A DNA stretch of 45,776 bases from an uncultured bacterium (GTDB lineage Bacteria > Cyanobacteriota > Vampirovibrionia > Gastranaerophilales > Gastranaerophilaceae): the NCBI GenBank assembly GCA_949282215.1, contig CASDPF010000019.1, positions 1 through 45,776 on the forward strand, in the 5' to 3' direction. Within the stretch, counting starts at the first letter, position 1. Each line of letters starts with the position of its first letter. The notes under the pieces are model-generated. The model did no database searches. It had not been told where the DNA came from and saw only the letters and a list, made by a program, of their open reading frames with translations. Position numbers and translations under genes: made by a program. Positions 1-8,148 of the stretch are shown one piece after another.

Positions 1-187
1 ATGCAAAAGATAAGTATAGCAAGAATTTCGGGGGGGGGGGCTACCGACTAGCAGTTAAATCAAGTATTTCCGACTTAGACCTCCGATTGAAATTAAAAGA
101 GCTAAAAAGCAAGCCGTGCCAAGTGACACGGTGATTTTTGGTGTAAAAATTGTTAAAATAGAAAATAGTATAAAAACGGAGGACTAA
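1..187 (+). promoter_or_regulatory. Pilin leader element, copy 1 (poly-G tract, hairpin, SD)
   Basis: The window opens inside this element. It starts with an ATG at 1, followed by an 11-G run (30-40) in otherwise AT-rich DNA. A hairpin CCGTGCC-AAGT-GACACGG (114-131) is followed by a short T run, and the pilin SD CGGAGG lies at about 177-182. The reading frame from the ATG gives the short peptide MQKISIARISGGGATD and stops at TAG 49-51. A tract of 12 or 9 G would instead stay open to the TGA at 132-134, just beyond the hairpin. CCTCCG at 81-86 is complementary to the pilin SD. A second copy lies at 1069-1254. What is seen is a conserved structured leader; phase variation or attenuation is inference. 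Confidence 0.6.
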
Positions 188-925
188 ATGAAAAAGAGAA
201 ATGCTTTTACCTTAGCAGAGGTGCTAATCACGTTAGGTATAATCGGGGTTGTCGCAGCAATGACAATGCCTACAGTTATAAATAATATTCAAAATAAGGA
301 AAATATTAATAAATTAAAAAGAGAATATTCTATAATGCAGCAGGCATTCCAAAAAATAGCAGCAGAAAATGACGCTAATTTTAAAAATGCTCTTGCTGTC
401 TGTGCGAATGCTTCAAATAAGCATGCTTGTTTAAAAAATATTTTTAAAGCAAAATTGAACACTATTAATGATTGTGACATTAATAATGGCGAAAATTTAT
501 CAAAATGTTTTGTCTCTCAGGCTGATGCAAAGCAATTAAATGGTAAGCCTGTAAAATCAAGTGCTGGTTATTTTAATAATAATACAACTTCTGGTCTGGT
601 TTTAAATGATGGTAGTTCAGTAGCTTTCTGGCTGGATGATACAAATTGTATAACAGATTATGCTGTTTTAACACCTGCAAGTATGGAACGTTGCGGTTGG
701 ATTGTAATTGATGTTAACGGTCCATCTGCAAGACCTAATACTTGGGGAAAAGATATATTTTTATTTTTTATTTATTCAAAAAGAATATTGCCTGCTGATC
801 CAAAATATACCGGTGATACTTGTAACGGGCTAGATGAAGATATAGAATGTGTTCTGGGAGCTGATGATTGCGGTGCAGGTATCAATTATGGATTAACATG
901 TTCATATAAATATCTTTATGAATAG
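188..925 (+). CDS. Type IV pilin-like / pseudopilin protein
   Basis: This is a 245-residue protein with a class III (prepilin) signal. A short basic leader, MKKRNA, is followed by FTLAEVLITLGIIGVVAAMT. Prepilin peptidase would cleave between Ala6 and Phe7, leaving the conserved Glu at +5 of the mature protein. The hydrophobic helix continues to about residue 35, and the rest is a Cys-containing globular domain with a WGKDIF motif near the C-terminus. It is predicted to assemble into a type IV pilus or pseudopilus, or to sit in the inner membrane. The first 31 codons are almost the same as in the gene at 1255, while the rest differs, as in paralogs sharing a conserved assembly region. The start has a strong SD (CGGAGG, 6 bp spacing). 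A terminator follows at 931-957. Confidence 0.88.
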   Translation: MKKRNAFTLAEVLITLGIIGVVAAMTMPTVINNIQNKENINKLKREYSIMQQAFQKIAAENDANFKNALAVCANASNKHACLKNIFKAKLNTINDCDINNGENLSKCFVSQADAKQLNGKPVKSSAGYFNNNTTSGLVLNDGSSVAFWLDDTNCITDYAVLTPASMERCGWIVIDVNGPSARPNTWGKDIFLFFIYSKRILPADPKYTGDTCNGLDEDIECVLGADDCGAGINYGLTCSYKYLYE

Positions 926-930
926 TTAAG

Positions 931-957
931 AAGGGATAAGTTTTCTTATCCCTTTTT
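931..957 (+). terminator. Rho-independent terminator after first pilin gene
   Basis: A perfect 10-bp stem AAGGGATAAG / CTTATCCCTT with a TTTT loop is followed by a T run, six bases after the pilin stop codon. It separates the first pilin unit from the second leader. Confidence 0.88.
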
Positions 958-1002
958 AACTGCTATTAATAACTTTAATTTGTATTAGTATAGTTTATAA
1001 TC

Positions 1003-1033
1003 TTGAAAAATTTTAAAAATAGTTTAATATAAT
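1003..1033 (+). promoter_or_regulatory. Candidate sigma70-type promoter for second pilin leader
   Basis: TTGAAA at 1003-1008 and TATAAT at 1028-1033 are separated by 19 bp, slightly long. Transcription would start near 1040 and give a leader of about 215 nt containing the poly-G element. Another TATAAT at 996-1001 lacks a good -35, so the assignment is tentative. Confidence 0.35.
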
Positions 1034-1068
1034 AATATAAAGATAAATGAACTAATCAGGAGGCGAAT

Positions 1069-1254
1069 ATGCAAAAGATAAGTATAGCAAGAATTTCGGG
1101 GGGGGGGGCTACCACTTACAAGGTATAGTAAGCATTTCCGACTTAGACCTCCTATTGAAAGAAAAGAGCTAAAAAGCAAGCCGTGCCAAAAGACACGGTG
1201 ATTTTTGGTATGAAAAATGTTAAAATGGAAATTAGTATAAAAACGGAGGACTAA
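1069..1254 (+). promoter_or_regulatory. Pilin leader element, copy 2 (poly-G tract, leader peptide, hairpin)
   Basis: This is a second copy of the leader at 1-187. The first 45 nt are identical, including the 11-G run (1098-1108). About 20 nt then differ, and the following blocks are again nearly identical. A strong SD (AGGAGG) lies 5 bp before the ATG at 1069, so the short peptide MQKISIARISGGGATTYKV is probably translated. The hairpin CCGTGCC-AAAA-GACACGG (1181-1198) keeps its stem while its loop differs from copy 1, which supports a functional RNA structure. CCTCCT at 1149-1154 could pair with the leader SD. The pilin SD CGGAGG lies just before 1255. Confidence 0.6.
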
Positions 1255-1980
1255 ATGAAAAAGAGAAATGCTTTTACCTTAGCAGAAGTGCTGATTACCT
1301 TAGGAATAATCGGGGTTGTAGCAGCAATGACACTGCCGACATTAATTGAAAAACATCAAAAAAAAGTTACGGCTACAAGATTAAAAGCCGCATATAGTAT
1401 TTTTTCTCAGGCATTGCTTGCTGCACAAAAAGATTATGATGAACCAAAATATTGGGATTCTGCTAGAGGTCAGCTTAATACCGGTACAAGTAACGATAAA
1501 CTTGGAACAATTGCCTTTGTTGAAAAATATGTATTACCTTATGTTAAGGCCGGGAAATCTTATGGATGGAAAACTCTTAATGATATGGGTTATAAAAATG
1601 GATGGGTAAATTTAAACGGAACCCAAAGGACATCATCTAGTAGTAGTAGTTATTTTATTGAACTACCAAATCAAACACTTGTAGCTTTTAAACATAACAA
1701 TTTTTATATTAATGGCACAGATGGTCCTACAAGTCTCACTGATTTATTATTTTTTGTTGACATTAATGGAAAACAAAAACCAAACATTTTAGGTAGAGAT
1801 ATCTTTTTGCTTTATTATGATACAGCTAACGGTAAAGTAAATGCTTATTATATACATAATAAATTACCGCGAGAGACAATTTTAGAAAAATATTGTTCTA
1901 AAAGTAAGTCTGAAAGTGCATATTGTACAGCAGTTATAATGTTAGATGGCTGGGAAATAAAGGATGATTACCCTTGGTAG
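1255..1980 (+). CDS. Type IV pilin-like / pseudopilin protein, paralog
   Basis: A 241-residue protein whose prepilin leader and hydrophobic helix match the protein at 188 almost exactly (MKKRNAFTLAEVLITLGIIG, predicted cleavage after Ala6, Glu at +5). The globular part is different and includes a run of six Ser residues near residue 125 and a GRDIFLLYY motif resembling the GKDIFLFF of its paralog. It is predicted to be exported and inserted by the type IV pilus/pseudopilus machinery, none of which is encoded in this window. Its own leader element (1069-1254) suggests the two paralogs are expressed independently. The start follows CGGAGG with 6 bp spacing. Confidence 0.88.
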   Translation: MKKRNAFTLAEVLITLGIIGVVAAMTLPTLIEKHQKKVTATRLKAAYSIFSQALLAAQKDYDEPKYWDSARGQLNTGTSNDKLGTIAFVEKYVLPYVKAGKSYGWKTLNDMGYKNGWVNLNGTQRTSSSSSSYFIELPNQTLVAFKHNNFYINGTDGPTSLTDLLFFVDINGKQKPNILGRDIFLLYYDTANGKVNAYYIHNKLPRETILEKYCSKSKSESAYCTAVIMLDGWEIKDDYPW

Positions 1981-2799
1981 TTAGTGAACTTTGTAAAAAT
2001 CACTTCCGCCAATGACTTTATCTTTTAATTTTTTAAGTCCTGCTCCGTAGAAGTATTTCAACTGTTCAGGGAACTGTTCTGATATGTCAATTAAATACAT
2101 ATCATGGATAATAAATTCTTTTATCAAAAATACAATATCTTCATTTTTTGTCCAGATAATATCAGTTTCCTGATTTTTTGCTGGGGTTATTTTCCCAAAA
2201 CATCCTTCAATATTATCTGCTGCCATAAATATCATTTTCCCGCCAAGTGAATGCTCGATTTCCCGTCCGTTTACGTGTTTAAAAACTGTTCCAAAGTTAC
2301 AATTAAAATTGTCATAACCTACAATTTTTATATCAAGTCCGCGATTGTATGCTTCAAAAAGATATGGTTCAAAGTATTTGAAATCTTGCGACCAGATTTC
2401 TAAGAATATTTCTTTTGTTGCACTGTTTATAATCTCAATAATTTTTTTATGAATAGCTGTGCTGCCTGAAACTGTTAATATTGGTTCTGTATAGGAATCT
2501 TTTACGTTAGGAAGCTTTTTTTCGAGAAAATCAAGTGTGGATGTAATTTTTCTTTTATATCGTTTAGTTAATTCTTTAGGTCTTATTGGGGTATAGGTCA
2601 CAGGTTTTGTGTTTGAGGCTGTGACGATATGCTCCATTTCCAAAGCTTTCAGAGTATCATAAGCTCTTGCTTGTGGGATATCTGCAAGTTTACTTACCTC
2701 ATACCCTGTTGCAGGATATTTTTTTAACAAAGCGATATACACCTTTGCTTCATAACTGTTAAGACCAATTCCTTTTAAATTTTCTATTAATTCATCCAT
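1981..2799 (-). CDS. TrmB-family transcriptional regulator
   Basis: A 272-residue protein. The N-terminal winged helix (about residues 5-70) contains the TrmB-type pattern LNSYEAKVYIALL and IPQARAYDTLKALE, where the recognition helix lies. A coiled linker (about 75-95) follows, then a C-terminal effector domain with the TrmB/phospholipase D-like start KEIFLEIWSQDF. TrmB proteins are sugar- or metabolite-responsive repressors/activators, best known in archaea and also widespread in bacteria. The start lies one base after the stop of the gene at 2801-3415 (TAAGATG), so the two are cotranscribed and probably translationally coupled. It converges on the pilin gene, with the stop codons abutting. 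The effector is not predictable. Confidence 0.82.
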   Translation of the reverse strand: MDELIENLKGIGLNSYEAKVYIALLKKYPATGYEVSKLADIPQARAYDTLKALEMEHIVTASNTKPVTYTPIRPKELTKRYKRKITSTLDFLEKKLPNVKDSYTEPILTVSGSTAIHKKIIEIINSATKEIFLEIWSQDFKYFEPYLFEAYNRGLDIKIVGYDNFNCNFGTVFKHVNGREIEHSLGGKMIFMAADNIEGCFGKITPAKNQETDIIWTKNEDIVFLIKEFIIHDMYLIDISEQFPEQLKYFYGAGLKKLKDKVIGGSDFYKVH

Positions 2800-2800
2800 C

Positions 2801-3415
2801 TTATTTTTTCTTTGTTTTATTTATCATTCTGTGCCATAGGCAGGTTTTATTATGTTGTTGTTCCATATAGGCAGGTTGAGAAATTTTTTCACCAAATGGT
2901 CTTAAATCTGAAGGTTTTGTACCTTTTTTTTGAACTTTTTGCAGTTTTTTCAGGTCATTTCTTTTAAGTTTTCTAATCATACGATATTTAGCTTTTTGAT
3001 CGCTATTAAGAATTTCCATAAATTGTTTATCGTATTCTGTAGAAATGTTTTGAATACATTTTCTAATAGGCTTTAATTCTTTTTCTGCATTTGCAATTTC
3101 AGCTTTATTACATTTTTCTTCTGCTATTTTAAGTTTCTTTTTAGCTAAACAGAATTTTTTAAGCTCAGGTTCCAAAGCTTCAAAACGTTTTTTTTCAATC
3201 TCGTTTTTACATTTAATTTGAGAAGGTGTAAGATTTAATGCATTATAAATGCTGTCACGTTGCATTTTAATTTTTTCAAGGAGCTGAGATGCATAGTCAT
3301 ATTGTTGTTCTTCGATAATAGAGACTTCACAAGGTGTGTTTTGTTCATCTTCCGCAAATACGGGAACAGCTGTAGTAATAATACACAGACCTAATAAAAA
3401 TAAAACTCTTTTCAT
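2801..3415 (-). CDS. Periplasmic LTxxQ (Spy/CpxP-like) helical protein
   Basis: A 204-residue protein with a Sec signal peptide (cleavage likely after VPVFA, about residue 21) and an all-helical charged body. NALNLTPSQIK at about 59-69 and ILNSDQKAKY resemble the LTxxQ repeats of the Spy/CpxP/ZraP family, which act as periplasmic chaperones or metal/stress sensors. Cys residues occur in the mature part. It is the first gene of a two-gene unit with the TrmB regulator. Family membership is inferred from the repeat and helical pattern; other periplasmic coiled-coil proteins could look alike. The C-terminal tail is very basic. Confidence 0.55.
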   Translation of the reverse strand: MKRVLFLLGLCIITTAVPVFAEDEQNTPCEVSIIEEQQYDYASQLLEKIKMQRDSIYNALNLTPSQIKCKNEIEKKRFEALEPELKKFCLAKKKLKIAEEKCNKAEIANAEKELKPIRKCIQNISTEYDKQFMEILNSDQKAKYRMIRKLKRNDLKKLQKVQKKGTKPSDLRPFGEKISQPAYMEQQHNKTCLWHRMINKTKKK

Positions 3416-3521
3416 AAATTCTCCTTATTTAAAAGAATAAAAAACTTCCTTCCTTTAGTCCTATTGTTACACACACAGCTTGAAATTTCAACATGGCGTA
3501 TTTTCATGCTAAATTAGAGAT

Positions 3522-3884
3522 ATGGAAGAAATGAATTTAAGAAATTATGCATATATTGGAGATGCGGTCTGGGAGCTGCATATACGTAAAAAAACAGTTT
3601 GTATAACAGAAAATTCTAAAAAACTCCACAAAATAACTACAGATAAAGTAAAAGCTTCATATCAGGCAGAATTAATTCATTTTTTAGAACCTAAATTAAC
3701 AGATGAAGAATTGGAAATAGCAAGGCGTGCGAGAAATCTTCCAATACCGGTGGGACGTAGACAAATTCAGCATGAATATCGTCAGGCTACTGCATTTGAA
3801 GCATTAATCGGGTGGTGGTATTTGAATACTCCTGAAAGATTTACTGAGTTAATAGATATAATAGATACAGAAATAGAGTTTTAA
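3522..3884 (+). CDS. mrnC: Mini-ribonuclease III
   Basis: A 120-residue protein consisting of a single RNase III catalytic domain without the dsRNA-binding domain, the defining layout of MrnC. The signature AYIGDAVWELHIR (about residues 9-21) holds the catalytic Asp. RRARNLPIPVGRRQ and YRQATAFEALIGWWYL (about 85-102) supply the second acidic site (FEALIG). MrnC matures the 3' and 5' ends of 23S rRNA in Firmicutes and Cyanobacteria. The start could be the ATG at 3522 or the in-frame ATG at 3531; neither has a strong SD. It is transcribed alone, upstream of tRNA-Ala. Confidence 0.9.
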   Translation: MEEMNLRNYAYIGDAVWELHIRKKTVCITENSKKLHKITTDKVKASYQAELIHFLEPKLTDEELEIARRARNLPIPVGRRQIQHEYRQATAFEALIGWWYLNTPERFTELIDIIDTEIEF

Positions 3885-3978
3885 AAATTAAAAAGGGGCT
3901 TTACAAAAAAAAATCAGCATGTAAAATAAATATTGTGACAAATGAATAGCACTTCTGCAAAAATTGCAGAAACCTTGT

Positions 3979-4054
3979 GGGGGTTTAGCTCAGCTGGTAG
4001 AGCACCTGCTTTGCACGCAGGGGGTCAGGAGTTCGAATCTCCTAACCTCCACCA
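3979..4054 (+). tRNA. tRNA-Ala (anticodon TGC)
   Basis: A complete 76-nt cloverleaf. The acceptor stem GGGGGTT pairs with AACCTCC and includes the G3-U70 wobble that identifies alanine tRNA. The D arm begins GCTCAGCTGG. The anticodon stem CCTGC/GCAGG holds loop TTTGCAC (anticodon TGC). The T arm is AGGAG-TTCGAAT-CTCCT. The discriminator is A and the CCA end is encoded. A terminator follows immediately. Confidence 0.97.
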
Positions 4055-4055
4055 T

Positions 4056-4089
4056 AAAAAACCGAATGATATTGATTATTCGGTTTTTT
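4056..4089 (+). terminator. Rho-independent terminator after tRNA-Ala
   Basis: Stem AAAAAACCGAAT / ATTCGGTTTTTT with a 10-base AT-rich loop, starting two bases after the encoded CCA. Confidence 0.85.
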
Positions 4090-4362
4090 ATTTAGTGAGG
4101 TTAAGTATTTATGAAACTTCTAATGTGCGAAGGAACATTTTAAAAGTTCGAACGACCTATAAGCGGAGTTTGGAGGACTTTTGTAAAAAGAATGTAAGTT
4201 CTATGAAGCAAAATCCGTAGGCATGTTTAATGCGAACAGGTCAAGAATATTTCCTAACCTCTATCATTTAAAAATAAGAGTAGTAAGGCTTTTTTGTATG
4301 AAATTTTGTTTATATAAACTATTTTAAACTAAAGTTTTACTAATAAATATTAGGAGTGTTTT
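4090..4362. other. Non-coding stretch with decayed copy of tRNA-Ala 3' end
   Basis: No convincing gene was found here. Positions 4239-4266 (GGTCAAGA, then TCCTAACCTCTATCA) match the T-arm and acceptor end of the tRNA-Ala at 4024-4054 with a few substitutions and a short gap. An AGTTCGAAC at about 4143-4151 also resembles a T loop. This could be a tRNA remnant or an old attachment-site duplication. It lies directly before two accessory-type genes. Confidence 0.4.
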
Positions 4363-4941
4363 ATGAATTTATGCAATAATTTACATAAGTTGTGTCCTGA
4401 AAATTTAGTGAAAAAATATAACAATTGTTGTTTATATTCTAAAGATGGGGAAAGAAGATATTATTATTTTAATAATTTGACAAAAGTAGAAAATGGTAAA
4501 AAGGTTACTATTATAATGATAAATCCTAGTAAAGAGAAAGAACATCCGAAAGATAATCTATTGGATAATACTATTAGTAATGTTCGCGGCATATTAGAAA
4601 AATATAATAAAAATGCAAATGATAAAATTTCATCTTTTGAAGTAGTAAATTTGTTTTCAAACAAAAATTCTGATCCAAAAAATATTATAAATGATGATGG
4701 TGTTGAAGAATTAAACGAAAAAATATTAATGTCGGTTATTTTAGAGGCTGAAATAATTATTCCTGCTTGGGGGATAGAAAAAAAATTTCATAAAAATACT
4801 AAAAACTTACTAAAGCAAATCAAAAAATGTTGTAAAGGCAAAAAAGTTATGATTATTATTAACAAATATCCTTGTCATTTTGCTATTCAATGTACAAGTG
4901 TGAATAGAAATCCTGAACTTATTGAATATAACTTTGATTAG
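4363..4941 (+). CDS. DUF1643 family protein
   Basis: A 192-residue protein with the DUF1643 pattern in order: an aromatic-rich start (RRYYYFNNL), IIMINPSKEKEH (about 50-61) where the family has an NPS motif, LLDNTISNVRGIL, VVNLFSNKNSDPKNI (about 97-111), and IIPAWG (about 134-139). DUF1643 proteins are small cytoplasmic proteins of unknown biochemical function, often found on mobile elements. The start has a good SD (AGGAGT). Its position after the tRNA and its solitary transcription suggest acquired DNA. No function can be assigned. Confidence 0.75.
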   Translation: MNLCNNLHKLCPENLVKKYNNCCLYSKDGERRYYYFNNLTKVENGKKVTIIMINPSKEKEHPKDNLLDNTISNVRGILEKYNKNANDKISSFEVVNLFSNKNSDPKNIINDDGVEELNEKILMSVILEAEIIIPAWGIEKKFHKNTKNLLKQIKKCCKGKKVMIIINKYPCHFAIQCTSVNRNPELIEYNFD

Positions 4942-5051
4942 TTTAAGTTGAAATAATAAAAGATTGTAATATTTAGTATTAAATTATTTGATAAAAATGA
5001 TAAACTTGGTTAAATTGTGAATAATGATAAATTATAAAGTTAGGAGTTGTT

Positions 5052-5723
5052 ATGATTGTTTCTATCACTGATTGGTTGGATTTGATTACTCATAAAATTA
5101 AAACTTGTTTTGGGAAAAGAGTATTGTTTATTGGTTTTCAGGGTAGTTATAGGCGAAATGAAGCTAACAGTAACAGTGATATTGATTTAGTGGTAATTCT
5201 TGATGAGCTTAATTTCGATGATTTAGTCCAATATAGAAAAATTATAAGGTCAATGCCGGATTATAAAAAAGCTTGCGGTTTTATTTCCGGTAAAAAAGAA
5301 ATTTGTGCTTGGTCAAAATCAGATTTGTTTCAATTTGCTTTCGAAACGGAAGCTTTATTTGGAGATATTAATGATATAATCTCAAAACCGGATGTAAATG
5401 ATATTAAAATTTATGTTAAAACTGCCACAGAAGCTTTATATCATCAACTTTGTCATAATTTTTTATATGAAGATAATATTGTTGCCAATTTATCAGATTT
5501 TTATAAAATGACATTTTTTATTTTACAAGCAGAGTACTATATAAAAAATAATATTTATATTTCCACTAAAAAAGAACTGCTGAATTTATTGGAAGATAAA
5601 GACAAGCTAATTCTCTATAATTGTATTCACAGAAACAAATTTAAAACTAAAAATGCTATGGAAATTTCTGGATTATATAAACTTATTCTTGAATGGTGTA
5701 ATCGCCGTCTGATTTTTAATTAA
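5052..5723 (+). CDS. Nucleotidyltransferase-fold protein
   Basis: A 223-residue protein. The nucleotidyltransferase core motif GSYRRNEANSNSDIDLVVIL at about residues 31-50 gives the GS...DxD metal- and nucleotide-binding site (Asp43, Asp45). The C-terminal half is helical, as in standalone aminoglycoside- or MNT-type transferases. Activity would be transfer of an NMP to a small molecule or protein; the target is unknown. The SD AGGAG at 5043-5047 supports the start. Its stop codon overlaps the stop of the convergent gene at 5720. It is neighboured by DUF1643 in the region behind tRNA-Ala. Confidence 0.7.
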   Translation: MIVSITDWLDLITHKIKTCFGKRVLFIGFQGSYRRNEANSNSDIDLVVILDELNFDDLVQYRKIIRSMPDYKKACGFISGKKEICAWSKSDLFQFAFETEALFGDINDIISKPDVNDIKIYVKTATEALYHQLCHNFLYEDNIVANLSDFYKMTFFILQAEYYIKNNIYISTKKELLNLLEDKDKLILYNCIHRNKFKTKNAMEISGLYKLILEWCNRRLIFN

Positions 5724-8110
5724 TGAAAACCTTTTTCTGAAAAAATATCAAAGTAGTAATCGTTTTGGCTTGAGAATAATCTTTCTAAATATCCTACAAT
5801 TTTTAATTCCATTTTGTATTCCATATTCTTATTGTTTCGGTTTATTTTTTTGATTCCCGATGTTCCTTTTTCTGTTGCAAATGATGAAAGTGCTTCTTCA
5901 AAATTTTTCAAATAATCTATGTATATAGGATATTTGTATTTGTTTAATATTTGTTTTTTTGCTTTCGAACTAAATGTCGCTGTAATATTTTTATCACTTG
6001 TATCATGAATATTTGTCAAAACCGAAGTATCAAAGTTTACATAATCATTTTCAATAATATGTTTCATAATTATTTTGTCTATACTGTCTTTTGAATCAAA
6101 TATATTTAAAATATTTGTTATAGAAGTTTTTTCATTATCAGTCAAATCGTAATGATAAGAATCGTATTTGCATAAATATTTTATAGCATCTTTTTTTTCA
6201 TATTTTGCTTTGTCTATAATTTTGGTAATTATTTCAGGATTGTGTACGAATTCAAGACTTTGTGGATAATTATCTATAATTTCGGAATTTATTATATATT
6301 GTCCTGCTTTATCTATATCTATATTCCCGTTTGCTGTTTTGGCAAATTCTATTGCTTTTATATAAACAGGGTTTTCAAAATCGTTTGTTTTGTAATAATT
6401 ATATGTATCCCACCTTAAAATGTTAGCTTCAAGTTTAGATTTATTTATTATGTGTTTGTTTGTCGAATCTAAATTTTTATTAATGATATTTATTATAAAA
6501 TTTGTGTTATCTAAAGTATTCTGTGTAAGTTCGGTTGGTCTGTATTTTATGCAAGTATTAGCTATATTATTTAAATTATTCATGTACAAATAATTAATCG
6601 AATTATCAAAATTTTTCTTTAATTGACTTAATTCGAAAAGTTTTTTCTGTTCAATTCTAAAATCAGCTATATTTTTTTCAATTTCTGATGGAATTACATT
6701 TTCCGGTTGTTTTGGAAATAGTCCTTCAGCTTTAATTGTTTCTAATCCTTTTTCAAGTGTTTGATGTCCATCATTAATTTTATCTAATTCTTTTAGAAAT
6801 TTGATTAAAGCTTTTATATCTTCATCAGAGTATTCACAATTATCAAAGGCAATAATCCTCTCAAGTAAGTCTTCATTATTTCCTATTTCTTTCCCTGCAA
6901 AGAAATTCAGTCTGGTTTTAAAATCAGTTTTATTAAAATTTTCATAATCCCTTTGAGCTTTAAATAAAGAATTAGATGTGTTAATTATTTGTTTAATTTT
7001 TTCAGGAATTTTTGCAAATTTGTATTCGGAATTTTTTAATGTAGAAAGTGATATTGTTGTATTTTTATCAATGTATTTAATTTCATTGGGTTTTTGGAAG
7101 TCGATATATTGTTTACGCAGTACAGACAAAACAAAATCATCAAAATTTATTGACAACAGGTCGATATCATTTTGTGTAACCGGAGGAGTTTTAATTTTTC
7201 TTTGTATTGGAACTGAAGAAAAACTCGTTTCATTTTTCATTTTTATATATCTGTCTGCAATTAGATTTGTTGTTGTATCCGTGATTTTATCAGAAAACAT
7301 ATTTAAATCTATTCCGAATTTTTCAGAAATTTCTTCAAAAATAGGCTGAAGTGTTTTATTGAATAGTTTCATTGTTTTATCTTCTGACATAACATCAATG
7401 CATTTATCCAATTCTTCGTAAAAGTCACGAGTTAAAACAGATTCAATCTTCTTTGCTATAACATTTTCGGGCCTTTGAGGAATTTCTATTTTAGGAAAAT
7501 TTTCTTTTAATTCTTCCAGTGAGTTTATTTCATTGAGTTTTCCATAGTGATTTTTGAAAACTTTTGTTAAATTAAAGTCATCTTCGTTTATCGAATTTCT
7601 CATTGTATTAAGGAGTTGAAAATCAAGTTTTTCATCGGTTGACTTTTGTTTTTTGTCATTAGTTGTTGTTTTTAAGGCTTTTTTTTCTAAAAGATTAAAT
7701 TCTTTTCGTATTCTTCTTGCTTCATCCATTTTTTGTTGAGGATTGAGGAATTTATCTTCAGCAAGTTGTTCCAGCTTGCTGCAAAGAGCTTCCTGCTGTT
7801 TCAGGTGATTTCTGCAACTAAAAAGAGCAGATTTTAAACTATTGACTATGATATCTGACAAATCAGTGTCAGTATTCTCTGCAGAAAGCATTTCATCTAA
7901 TGTTTTAAGTAACTTTTTCTTTTCAAGTTCAATATTAATTTTTTTAGGTTTAATTCCATATATTGAACCGAATGGTATTTCAGATGTTTTTGCATATACA
8001 AATGCATTGGTATTAGTGTTAGTATGTGTATTTTGAGCTGGTTTATTAATTATTTTACTGTTATCAAAATTACTATTATTTATAGCAGGGGTAATTTTTA
8101 AAATATTCAT
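5720..8110 (-). CDS. Large lineage-specific protein, unknown function
   Basis: A 796-residue hydrophilic, Lys/Asn-rich protein with no recognised domain, no signal peptide and no membrane segment. An Asn/Thr-rich low-complexity stretch occupies about residues 25-36 and is followed by a PFGSIYG motif. Residues about 55-150 are strongly helical with coiled-coil character (LEKKKLLKTLDEML). NVI-containing segments PENVIAKKIES and PENVIPSEIEK recur at about 217 and 470, which may mark an internal repeat. It is read in the same direction as the UbiB-like gene, 38 bp downstream of it. It is likely cytoplasmic or a non-classical effector or scaffold; function is unknown. Confidence 0.6.
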   Translation of the reverse strand: MNILKITPAINNSNFDNSKIINKPAQNTHTNTNTNAFVYAKTSEIPFGSIYGIKPKKINIELEKKKLLKTLDEMLSAENTDTDLSDIIVNSLKSALFSCRNHLKQQEALCSKLEQLAEDKFLNPQQKMDEARRIRKEFNLLEKKALKTTTNDKKQKSTDEKLDFQLLNTMRNSINEDDFNLTKVFKNHYGKLNEINSLEELKENFPKIEIPQRPENVIAKKIESVLTRDFYEELDKCIDVMSEDKTMKLFNKTLQPIFEEISEKFGIDLNMFSDKITDTTTNLIADRYIKMKNETSFSSVPIQRKIKTPPVTQNDIDLLSINFDDFVLSVLRKQYIDFQKPNEIKYIDKNTTISLSTLKNSEYKFAKIPEKIKQIINTSNSLFKAQRDYENFNKTDFKTRLNFFAGKEIGNNEDLLERIIAFDNCEYSDEDIKALIKFLKELDKINDGHQTLEKGLETIKAEGLFPKQPENVIPSEIEKNIADFRIEQKKLFELSQLKKNFDNSINYLYMNNLNNIANTCIKYRPTELTQNTLDNTNFIINIINKNLDSTNKHIINKSKLEANILRWDTYNYYKTNDFENPVYIKAIEFAKTANGNIDIDKAGQYIINSEIIDNYPQSLEFVHNPEIITKIIDKAKYEKKDAIKYLCKYDSYHYDLTDNEKTSITNILNIFDSKDSIDKIIMKHIIENDYVNFDTSVLTNIHDTSDKNITATFSSKAKKQILNKYKYPIYIDYLKNFEEALSSFATEKGTSGIKKINRNNKNMEYKMELKIVGYLERLFSSQNDYYFDIFSEKGFH

Positions 8111-8148
8111 AATTTTCCTTAAATTTTTATGGGGTCAAGATTATTCTA

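Noticed and set aside
30-40. G run read as a complete intramolecular G-quadruplex
   Set aside because: A single 11-G run does not supply four spaced G tracts; slippage or intermolecular quadruplex remain possible but not shown.
3942-4220. 92-codon open frame on the plus strand
   Set aside because: It runs straight through the tRNA-Ala gene and its terminator, lacks an SD and has no protein-like features.
6978-7349. 123-codon plus-strand frame inside the 796-residue gene
   Set aside because: Apparent hydrophobic protein is the complement of Lys/Glu/Asn-rich coding sequence; no SD.
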